DNA from: Hippasteria phrygiana | Lineage: Eukaryota > Echinodermata > Asteroidea > Valvatida > Goniasteridae | Assembly: GCA_037893225.1 (NCBI GenBank) | Contig: JAZGUH010000072.1 | Location: 124,001-188,000, forward strand | Reading direction: 5' to 3' | Length of the DNA stretch: 64,000 nucleotides | Shown here: positions 53,773-64,000 of the stretch, one piece after another | Numbering within the stretch: the stretch's first letter is position 1 | How the letters are laid out: every line of letters starts with the position of its first letter | Position numbers and translations under genes: made by a program | The notes under the pieces: generated by a model | The model's input: only the letters and a program-made list of their open reading frames with translations | Database searches by the model: none | What the model was told of the DNA's origin: nothing

Positions 53773-56635
53773 CCCGGCCACCATCTGTGTGCAGATTACC
53801 TCTTATTTATTGCTCCATGCCTGTCAAATTCCCTGGGGTATGGACTTGCTTTACTCATTCATAATTGCATGAAATATCAACCAAATTCAGTAATTTTGAC
53901 ATGTATGGATAGCTTAGATCTGGCGCTACATGTTGCAATTATCGGCGGCTTCTTAGAGTTAAAACTTGTGGAGAAAATTCAAACCTCGCAATGTATATTT
54001 TCTTTCCGGCCAACATCTGTGTGCATATTACCTTCTATTTATTGCTCCATGCCTGTCAAATTTCCTGTGGTATGACTTGCTTTACTCATTCATAATTGCA
54101 TGAAATATCAACCAAATTCAGTAATTTTGACATGTATGGATAGCTTAGATCTGGCGCTACATGTTGCAATTATCGGCGGCTTCTTAGAGTTAAAACTTGT
54201 GGAGAAAATTCAAACCTCGCAATGTTTATTTTCTTTCCGGCCAACATCTGTGTGCATATTACCTTCTATTTATTGCTCCATGCCTGTCAAATTCCCTGGG
54301 GTATGACTTGCTTTACTCATTCATAATTGCATGAAATATCAACCAAATTCAGTAATTTTGACATGTATGGATAGCTTAGATCTGGCGCTACATGTTGCAA
54401 TTATCGGCGGCTTCTTAGAGTTAAAACTTGTGGAGAAAATTCAAACCTCGCAATGTTTATTTTCTTTCCGGCCAACATCTGTGTGCATATTACCGTCTAT
54501 TTATTGCTCCATGCATGTCAAATTCCCTGGGGTATGGACTTGCTTTACTCATTCATAATTGCATGAAATATCAACCAAATTCAGTAATTTTGACATGTAT
54601 GGATAGCTTAGATCTGGCGCTACATGTTGCAATTATCGGCGGCTTCTTAGAGTTAAAACTTGTGGAGAAAATTCAAACCTCGCAATGTTTATTTTCTTTC
54701 CGGCCAACATCTGTGTACATGTTACCGTCTATTTATTGCTCCATGCATGTCAAATTCTCTGGGGTATGGACTTGCTTTACTCATTCATAATTGCATGAAA
54801 TATCAACCAAATTCAGTAATTTTGACATGTATGGATAGCTTAGATCTGGCGCTACATGTTGCAATTATCGGCGGCTTCTTAGAGTTAAAACTTGTGGAGA
54901 AAATTCAAACCTCGCAATGTTTATTTTCTTTCCGGCCAACATCTGTGAGCATATTACCTTCTATTTATTGCTCCATGCCTGTCAAATTCCCTGGGGTATG
55001 ACTTGCTTTACTCATTCATAATTGCATGAAATATCAACCAAATTCAGTAATTTTGACATGTATGGATAGCTTAGATCTGGCGCTACATGTTGCAATTATC
55101 GGCGGCTTCTTAGAGTTAACACTTGTGGAGAAAATTCAAACCTCGCAATGTTTATTTTCTTCCCGGCCAACATCTGTGTACATGTTACCGTCTATTTATT
55201 GCTCCATGCATGTCAAATTCCCTGGGGTATGGACTTGCTTTACTCATTCATAATTGCATGAAATATCAACCAAATTCAGTAATTTTGACATGTATGGATA
55301 GCTTAGATCTGGCGCTACATGTTGCAATTAGCGGCGGCTTCTTAGAGTTAACACTTGTGGAGAAAATTCAAACCTCGCAATGTTTATTTTCTTCCCGGCC
55401 ACCATCTGTGTGCAGATTACCTCTTATTTATTGCTCCATGCCTGTCAAATTCCCTGGGGTATGGACTTGCTTTACTCATTCATAATTGCATGAAATATCA
55501 ACCAAATTCAGTAATTTTGACATGTATGGATAGCTTAGATCTGGCGCTACATGTTGCAATTATCGGCGGCTTCTTAGAGTTAAAACTTGTGGAGAAAATT
55601 CAAACCTCGCAATGTTTATTTTCTTTCCGGCCAACATCTGTGTGCATATTACCTTCTATTTATTGCTCCATGCCTGTCAAATTCCCTGGGGTATGACTTG
55701 CTTTACTCATTCATAATTGCATGAAATATCAACCAAATTCAGTAATTTTGACATGTATGGATAGCTTAGATCTGGCGCTACATGTTGCAATTATCGGCGG
55801 CTTCTTAGAGTTAAAACTTGTGGAGAAAATTCAAACCTCGCAATGTTTATTTTCTTTCCGGCCAACATCTGTGTACATGTTACCGTCTATTTATTGCTCC
55901 GTGCATGTCAAATTCCCTGGGGTATGGACTTGCTTTACTCATTCATAATTGCATGAAATATCAACCAAATTCAGTAATTTTGACATGTATGGATAGCTTA
56001 GATCTGGCGCTACATGTTGCAATTATCGGCGGCTTCTTAGAGTTAACACTTGTGGAGAAAATTCAAACCTCGCAATGTTTATTTTCTTCCCGGCCAACAT
56101 CTGTGTACATGTTACCGTCTATTTATTGCTCCGTGCCTGTCAAATTCCCTGGGGTATGGACTTGCTTTACTCATTCATAATTGCATGAAATATCAACCAA
56201 ATTCAGTAATTTTGACATGTATGGATAGCTTAGATCTGGCGCTACATGTTGCAATTATCGGCGGCTTCTTAGAGTTAAAACTTGTGGAGAAAATTCAAAC
56301 CTCGCAATGTTTATTTTCTTTCCGGCCAACATCTGTGTACATGTTACCGTCTATTTATTGCTCCATGCATGTCAAATTCCCTGGGGTATGGACTTGCTTT
56401 ACTCATTCATAATTGCATGAAATATCAACCAAATTCAGTAATTTTGACATGTATGGATAGCTTAGATCTGGCGCTACATGTTGCAATTATCGGCGGCTTC
56501 TTAGAGTTAACACTTGTGGAGAAAATTCAAACCTCGCAATGTTTATTTTCTTCCCGGCCACCATCTGTGTGCAGATTACCTCTTATTTATTGCTCCATGC
56601 CTGTCAAATTCCCTGGGGTATGGACTTGCTTTACT
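53550..56635. repeat. 3.1-kb block matching 25516-28601 (offset 28,034 bp)
   Basis: Units from 53637 to 56417 correspond in order to those from 25603 to 28383, including the A/B mosaic (54331), TTCTCTGG (54563), ATTAGCGG (55258) and CCGTGCCTGTC (55953). One difference was seen, T to A at 54948. The first 223 bp overlap the block that matches 28823-30605, which locates a recombination junction. Confidence 0.84.
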
Positions 56636-58270
56636 CATTCATAATTGCATGAAATATCAACCAAATTCAGTAATTTTGACATGTACGGATAGCTTAGATC
56701 TGGCGCTACATGTTACAATTATCGGCGGCTTCTTAGAGTTAATACTTGTGGAGAAAATTCAAACCTCGAAATGTTTATTTTCTTCCCGGCCACCATCTGT
56801 GTGCAGATTACCTTTTATTTATTGCTCCATGCCTGTCAAATTCCCTGGGGTATGACTTGCTTTACTCATTCATAATTGCATGAAATATCAACCAAATTCA
56901 GTAATTTTGACATGTATGGATAGCTTAGATCTGGCGCTACATGTTGCAATTATCGGCGGCTTCTTAGAGTTAAAACTTGTGGAGAAAATTCAAACCTCGC
57001 AATGTTTATTTTCTTTCCGGCCAACATCTGTGTACATGTTACCGTCTATTTATTGCTCCATGCATGTCAAATTGCCTGGGGTATGGACTTGCTTTACTCA
57101 TTCATAATTGCATGAAATATCAACCAAATTCAGTAATTTTGACATGTATGGATAGCTTAGATCTGGCGCTACATGTTGCAATTATCGGCGGCTTCTTAGA
57201 GTTAAAACTTGTGGAGAAAATTCTAACCTCGCAATGTATATTTTCTTTCCGGCCAACATCTGTGTGCATATTACCTTCTATTTATTGCTCCATGCCTGTC
57301 AAATTCCCTGGGGTATGACTTGCTTTACTCATTCATAATTGCATGAAATATCAACCAAATTCAGTAATTTTGACATGTATGGATAGCTTAGATCTGGCGC
57401 TACATGTTGCAATTATCGGCGGCTTCTTAGAGTTAACACTTGTGGAGAAAATTCAAACCTCGCAATGTTTATTTTCTTCCCGGCCAACATCTGTGTACAT
57501 GTTACCGTCTATTTATTGCTCCGTGCCTGTCAAATTCCCTGGGGTATGGACTTGCTTTACTCATTCATAATTGCATGAAATATCAACCAAATTCAGTAAT
57601 TTTGACATGTATGGATAGCTTAGATCTGGCGCTACATGTTGCAATTATCGGCGGCTTCTTAGAGTTAAAACTTGTGGAGAAAATTCAAACCTCGCAATGT
57701 TTATTTTCTTTCCGGCCAACATCTGTGTACATGTTACCGTCTATTTATTGCTCCATGCATGTCAAATTCCCTGGGGTATGGACTTGCTTTACTCATTCAT
57801 AATTGCATGAAATATCAACCAAATTCAGTAATTTTGACATGTATGGATAGCTTAGATCTGGCGCTACATGTTGCAATTATCGGCGGCTTCTTAGAGTTAA
57901 CACTTGTGGAGAAAATTCAAACCTCGCAATGTTTATTTTCTTCCCGGCCACCATCTGTGTGCAGATTACCTCTTATTTATTGCTCCATGCCTGTCAAATT
58001 CCCTGGGGTATGGACTTGCTTTACTCATTCATAATTGCATGAAATATCAACCAAATTCAGTAATTTTGACATGTATGGATAGCTTAGATCTGGCGCTACA
58101 TGTTGCAATTATCGGCGGCTTCTTAGAGTTAAAACTTGGGGAGAAAATTCAAACCTCGCAATGTTTATTTTCTTTCCGGCCAACATCTGTGTATATGTTA
58201 CCGTCTATTTATTGCTCCGTGCCTGTCAAATTCCCTGGGGTATGGACTTGCTTTACTCATTCATAATTGC

Positions 58271-60588
58271 ATGAAATATCAACCAAATTCAGTAATTTTG
58301 ACATGTATGGATAGCTTAGATCTGGCGCTACATGTTGCAATTATCGGCGGCTTCTTAGAGTTAACACTTGTGGAGAAAATTCAAACCTCGCAATGTTTAT
58401 TTTCTTCCAGGCCAACATCTGTGTACATGTTACCGTCTATTTATTGCTCCGTGCCTGTCAAATTCCCTGGGGTATGGACTTGCTTTACTCATTCATAATT
58501 GCATGAAATATCAACCAAATTCAGTAATTTTGACATGTATGGATAGCTTAGATCTGGCGCTACATGTTGCAATTATCGGCGGCTTCTTAGAGTTAAAACT
58601 TGTGGAGAAAATTCAAACCTCGCAATGTTTATTTTCTTTCCGGCCAACATCTGTGTACATGTTACCGTCTATTTATTGCTCCATGCATGTCAAATTCCCT
58701 GGGGTATGGACTTGCTTTACTCATTCATAATTGCATGAAATATCAACCAAATTCAGTAATTTTGACATGTATGGATAGCTTAGATCTGGCGCTACATGTT
58801 GCAATTATCGGCGGCTTCTTAGAGTTAACACTTGTGGAGAAAATTCAAACCTCGCAATGTTTATTTTCTTCCCGGCCACCATCTGTGTGCAGATTACCTC
58901 TTATTTATTGCTCCATGCCTGTCAAATTCCCTGGGGTATGGACTTGCTTTACTCATTCATAATTGCATGAAATATCAACCAAATTCAGTAATTTTGACAT
59001 GTACGGATAGCTTAGATCTGGCGCTACATGTTACAATTATCGGCGGCTTCTTAGAGTTAATACTTGTGGAGAAAATTCAAACCTCGAAATGTTTATTTTC
59101 TTCCCGGCCACCATCTGTGTGCAGATTACCTTTTATTTATTGCTCCATGCCTGTCAAATTCCCTGGGGTATGACTTGCTTTACTCATTCATAATTGCATG
59201 AAATATCAACCAAATTCAGTAATTTTGACATGTATGGATAGCTTAGATCTGGCGCTACATGTTGCAATTATCGGCGGCTTCTTAGAGTTAAAACTTGTGG
59301 AGAAAATTCAAACCTCGCAATGTTTATTTTCTTTCCGGCCAACATCTGTGTACATGTTACCGTCTATTTATTGCTCCATGCATGTCAAATTCCCTGGGGT
59401 ATGGACTTGCTTTACTCATTCATAATTGCATGAAATATCAACCAAATTCAGTAATTTTGACATGTATGGATAGCTTAGATCTGGCGCTACATGTTGCAAT
59501 TATCGGCGGCTTCTTAGAGTTAACACTTGTGGAGAAAATTCAAACCTCGCAATGTTTATTTTCTTCCAGGCCAACATCTGTGTACATGTTACCGTCTATT
59601 TATTGCTCCGTGCCTGTCAAATTCCCTGGGGTATGGACTTGCTTTACTCATTCATAATTGCATGAAATATCAACCAAATTCAGTAATTTTGACATGTACG
59701 GATAGCTTAGATCTGGCGCTACATGTTACAATTATCGGCGGCTTCTTAGAGTTAATACTTGTGGAGAAAATTCAAACCTCGAAATGTTTATTTTCTTCCC
59801 GGCCACCATCTGTGTGCAGATTACCTTTTATTTATTGCTCCATGCCTGTCAAATTCCCTGGGGTATGACTTGCTTTACTCATTCATAATTGCATGAAATA
59901 TCAACCAAATTCAGTAATTTTGACATGTATGGATAGCTTAGATCTGGCGCTACATGTTGCAATTATCGGCGGCTTCTTAGAGTTAAAACTTGGGGAGAAA
60001 ATTCAAACCTCGCAATGTTTATTTTCTTTCCGGCCAACATCTGTGTATATGTTACCGTCTATTTATTGCTCCATGCATGTCAAATTCCCTGGGGTATGGA
60101 CTTGCTTTACTCATTCATAATTGCATGAAATATCAACCAAATTCAGTAATTTTGACATGTATGGATAGCTTAGATCTGGCGCTACATGTTGCAATTATCG
60201 GCGGCTTCTTAGAGTTAACACTTGTGGAGAAAATTCAAACCTCGCAATGTTTATTTTCTTCCAGGCCAACATCTGTGTACATGTTACCGTCTATTTATTG
60301 CTCCATGCATGTCAAATTCCCTGGGGTATGGACTTGCTTTACTCATTCATAATTGCATGAAATATCAACCAAATTCAGTAATTTTGACATGTATGGATAG
60401 CTTAGATCTGGCGCTACATGTTGCAATTATCGGCGGCTTCTTAGAGTTAACACTTGTGGAGAAAATTCAAACCTCGCAATGTTTATTTTCTTCCCGGCCA
60501 CCATCTGTGTGCAGATTACCTCTTATTTATTGCTCCATGCCTGTCAAATTCCCTGGGGTATGGACTTGCTTTACTCATTCATAATTGC
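58271..60588. repeat. Segment carrying the local CTTCCAGGCC variant
   Basis: CTTCCCGG is replaced by CTTCCAGG at 58409, 59568 and 60263, which removes the CCGG site present in every other unit. The three copies are 1,159 and 695 bp apart and the variant is not seen elsewhere, so it arose and spread inside this stretch. Confidence 0.8.
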
Positions 60589-63500
60589 ATGAAATATCAA
60601 CCAAATTCAGTAATTTTGACATGTACGGATAGCTTAGATCTGGCGCTACATGTTACAATTATCGGCGGCTTCTTAGAGTTAATACTTGTGGAGAAAATTC
60701 AAACCTCGAAATGTTTATTTTCTTCCCGGCCACCATCTGTGTGCAGATTACCTTTTATTTATTGCTCCATGCCTGTCAAATTCCCTGGGGTATGACTTGC
60801 TTTACTCATTCATAATTGCATGAAATATCAACCAAATTCAGTAATTTTGACATGTATGGATAGCTTAGATCTGGCGCTACATGTTGCAATTATCGGCGGC
60901 TTCTTAGAGTTAAAACTTGTGGAGAAAATTCAAACCTCGCAATGTTTATTTTCTTTCCGGCCAACATCTGTGTACATGTTACCGTCTATTTATTGCTCCA
61001 TGCATGTCAAATTGCCTGGGGTATGGACTTGCTTTACTCATTCATAATTGCATGAAATATCAACCAAATTCAGTAATTTTGACATGTATGGATAGCTTAG
61101 ATCTGGCGCTACATGTTGCAATTATCGGCGGCTTCTTAGAGTTAAAACTTGTGGAGAAAATTCTAACCTCGCAATGTATATTTTCTTTCCGGCCAACATC
61201 TGTGTGCATATTACCTTCTATTTATTGCTCCATGCCTGTCAAATTCCCTGGGGTATGACTTGCTTTACTCATTCATAATTGCATGAAATATCAACCAAAT
61301 TCAGTAATTTTGACATGTATGGATAGCTTAGATCTGGCGCTACATGTTGCAATTATCGGCGGCTTCTTAGAGTTAACACTTGTGGAGAAAATTCAAACCT
61401 CGCAATGTTTATTTTCTTCCCGGCCAACATCTGTGTACATGTTACCGTCTATTTATTGCTCCGTGCCTGTCAAATTCCCTGGGGTATGGACTTGCTTTAC
61501 TCATTCATAATTGCATGAAATATCAACCAAATTCAGTAATTTTGACATGTATGGATAGCTTAGATCTGGCGCTACATGTTGCAATTATCGGCGGCTTCTT
61601 AGAGTTAAAACTTGTGGAGAAAATTCAAACCTCGCAATGTTTATTTTCTTTCCGGCCAACATCTGTGTACATGTTACCGTCTATTTATTGCTCCATGCAT
61701 GTCAAATTCCCTGGGGTATGGACTTGCTTTACTCATTCATAATTGCATGAAATATCAACCAAATTCAGTAATTTTGACATGTATGGATAGCTTAGATCTG
61801 GCGCTACATGTTGCAATTATCGGCGGCTTCTTAGAGTTAACACTTGTGGAGAAAATTCAAACCTCGCAATGTTTATTTTCTTCCCGGCCACCATCTGTGT
61901 GCAGATTACCTCTTATTTATTGCTCCATGCCTGTCAAATTCCCTGGGGTATGGACTTGCTTTACTCATTCATAATTGCATGAAATATCAACCAAATTCAG
62001 TAATTTTGACATGTATGGATAGCTTAGATCTGGCGCTACATGTTGCAATTATCGGCGGCTTCTTAGAGTTAAAACTTGGGGAGAAAATTCAAACCTCGCA
62101 ATGTTTATTTTCTTTCCGGCCAACATCTGTGTATATGTTACCGTCTATTTATTGCTCCGTGCCTGTCAAATTCCCTGGGGTATGGACTTGCTTTACTCAT
62201 TCATAATTGCATGAAATATCAACCAAATTCAGTAATTTTGACATGTATGGATAGCTTAGATCTGGCGCTACATGTTGCAATTATCGGCGGCTTCTTAGAG
62301 TTAAAACTTGTGGAGAAAATTCTAACCTCGCAATGTATATTTTCTTTCCGGCCAACATCTGTGTGCATATTACCTTCTATTTATTGCTCCATGCCTGTCA
62401 AATTCCCTGGGGTATGACTTGCTTTACTCATTCATAATTGCATGAAATATCAACCAAATTCAGTAATTTTGACATGTATGGATAGCTTAGATCTGGCGCT
62501 ACATGTTGCAATTATCGGCGGCTTCTTAGAGTTAAAACTTGTGGAGAAAATTCAAACCTCGCAATGTTTATTTTCTTTCCGGCCAACATCTGTGTACATG
62601 TTACCGTCTATTTATTGCTCCATGCATGTCAAATTGCCTGGGGTATGGACTTGCTTTACTCATTCATAATTGCATGAAATATCAACCAAATTCAGTAATT
62701 TTGACATGTATGGATAGCTTAGATCTGGCGCTACATGTTGCAATTATCGGCGGCTTCTTAGAGTTAACACTTGTGGAGAAAATTCAAACCTCGCAATGTT
62801 TATTTTCTTCCCGGCCAACATCTGTGTACATGTTACCGTCTATTTATTGCTCCATGCATGTCAAATTCCCTGGGGTATGGACTTGCTTTACTCATTCATA
62901 ATTGCATGAAATATCAACCAAATTCAGTAATTTTGACATGTATGGATAGCTTAGATCTGGCGCTACATGTTGCAATTATCGGCGGCTTCTTAGAGTTAAA
63001 ACTTGTGGAGAAAATTCAAACCTCGCAATGTTTATTTTCTTCCCGGCCACCATCTGTGTGCAGATTACCTCTTATTTATTGCTCCATGCCTGTCAAATTC
63101 CCTGGGGTATGGACTTGCTTTACTCATTCATAATTGCATGAAATATCAACCAAATTCAGTAATTTTGACATGTACGGATAGCTTAGATCTGGCGCTACAT
63201 GTTGCAATTATCGGCGGCTTCTTAGAGTTAACACTTGTGGAGAAAATTCAAACCTCGCAATGTTTATTTTCTTCCCGGCCAACATCTGTGTACATGTTAC
63301 CGTCTATTTATTGCTCCGTGCCTGTCAAATTCCCTGGGGTATGGACTTGCTTTACTCATTCATAATTGCATGAAATATCAACCAAATTCAGTAATTTTGA
63401 CATGTATGGATAGCTTAGATCTGGCGCTACATGTTGCAATTATCGGCGGCTTCTTAGAGTTAAAACTTGTGGAGAAAATTCAAACCTCGCAATGTTTATT

Positions 63501-63833
63501 TTCTTTCCGGCCAACATCTGTGTACATGTTACCGTCTATTTATTGCTCCATGCATGTCAAATTCCCTGGGGTATGGACTTGCTTTACTCATTCATAATTG
63601 CATGAAATATCAACCAAATTCAGTAATTTTGACATGTATGGATAGCTTAGATCTGGCGCTACATGTTGCAATTATCGGCGGCTTCTTAGAGTTAACACTT
63701 GTGGAGAAAATTCAAACCTCGCAATGTTTATTTTCTTCCCGGCCACCATCTGTGTGCAGATTACCTCTTATTTATTGCTCCATGCCTGTCAAATTCCCTG
63801 GGGTATGGACTTGCTTTACTCATTCATAATTGC

Positions 63834-64000
63834 ATGAAATATCAACCAAATTCAGTAATTTTGACATGTATGGATAGCTTAGATCTGGCGCTACATGTTG
63901 CAATTATCGGCGGCTTCTTAGAGTTAAAACTTGGGGAGAAAATTCAAACCTCGCAATGTTTATTTTCTTTCCGGCCAACATCTGTGTATATGTTACCGTC
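63834..64000. repeat. Partial satellite unit, B-like with CTTGGGGAG, cut by the window edge
   Basis: These are the first 167 bases of a unit with TTGGGGAG (G at 63934) and GTGTATATGTTACCGTC. They match the units at 51551, 58039, 59893 and 61979. The array continues to the right of the window. Confidence 0.92.

Larger units (their letters stand above)
1..64000. repeat. Satellite DNA array, 231/232-bp unit, head to tail across the whole window
   Basis: The same unit, beginning ATGAAATATCAACC and ending TTCATAATTGC, recurs without interruption on one strand. There are 275 complete units from 124 to 63833: 90 of 231 bp and 185 of 232 bp, which sum exactly to the interval. No other sequence is therefore inserted between units. 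A B-type consensus has 88 G+C in 232 (about 38%). Units differ at about 30 recurrent sites, most shared by many copies, plus a handful of one-off changes. There is no N run. Satellite arrays of this size and uniformity are known from eukaryotic centromeric and heterochromatic regions. That location is inferred, because no flanking sequence is present. The family is not one I can name. Confidence 0.98.

Noticed and set aside
1..64000. CRISPR array
   Set aside because: The repeats are about 232 bp and directly adjoining, with no unique spacers and no cas genes.
1..64000. CENP-B box in the satellite unit
   Set aside because: The pattern TTCG-4N-A-2N-CGGG was looked for on both strands. The ordinary unit has no TTCG, and the CGAA in the CCTCGAAATG variant lacks the CCCG partner at the right distance.
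1..64000. Inserted transposon or single-copy gene within the array
   Set aside because: Unit lengths add up exactly to the interval from 124 to 63833, which leaves no space for any insertion.
1..64000. Ribosomal DNA spacer or tRNA-derived short interspersed element
   Set aside because: No rRNA or tRNA sequence and no convincing polymerase III A or B box was found in the unit, and there is no poly(A) tail or target-site duplication.
1..64000. Telomeric repeats
   Set aside because: No run of a short telomere-like motif is present; the only periodicities are 231/232 bp and their multiples.

Overview
The whole window is one tandem array of satellite DNA, all in the same orientation. I see no protein-coding gene, RNA gene, transposon, CRISPR array or single-copy spacer anywhere in the 64,000 bases. 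The basic unit is about 232 bp with roughly 38% G+C. Setting position 1 of the unit at the ATG of ATGAAATATC, the window holds a 123-bp partial unit (1-123), 275 complete units (124-63833) and a 167-bp partial unit (63834-64000). Every complete unit is 231 or 232 bp, and 90 x 231 + 185 x 232 = 63,710, which fills the interval exactly. Nothing else is inserted or lost. An array of this scale with nested higher-order periods suggests a eukaryotic nuclear chromosome, in centromeric, pericentromeric or other heterochromatin. I do not recognise the satellite family or the species.

Units fall into three main types. Type A is usually 231 bp: it lacks one G near position 206 and carries GTGCATATTACCTTCT. 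Type B is 232 bp and carries GTACATGTTACCGTCT. Type C is 232 bp, carries CCCGGCCACC and GTGCAGATTACC, and splits into C1 (TACGG, GTTACAA, TTAATAC, CTTTTAT) and C2 (TTAACAC, CTCTTAT). Many units are mosaics of these types.

Layout: 1-6.3 kb is mainly A-B-C trimers (695 bp) within a 10-unit 2,317-bp repeat. 6.1-7.7 kb has six 232-bp units in a row, including two mosaics. 7.3-12.6 kb is trimeric, with a 1.85-kb block repeated at 2,780 bp. 12.4-24.4 kb is rich in A-containing dimers (463 bp) mixed with trimers and contains 1,158-, 2,084- and 2,778-bp duplications. 24.4-27.0 kb carries a 7-unit 1,621-bp repeat with two short units in succession. 27.7-29.9 kb is a 1,160-bp five-unit repeat. 29.5-34.3 kb is three copies of a 1,622-bp seven-unit repeat, and related copies fill 38.3-41.2 and 42.7-45.9 kb. 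45.7-50.9 kb is a 2,548-bp eleven-unit repeat. 51.6-64.0 kb has longer runs of 232-bp units and several local variants.

Segments of 1.5-4.8 kb recur at distances of about 2-28 kb with few or no differences. This is the pattern expected from repeated unequal exchange or conversion. One junction near 53.55-53.77 kb is mapped to a 223-bp interval. The open frames of about 68-120 codons on the forward strand are the satellite unit read in overlapping frames and are not annotated as genes. The window shows how a satellite array evolves. I did not find an enzymatic or defence system in it.
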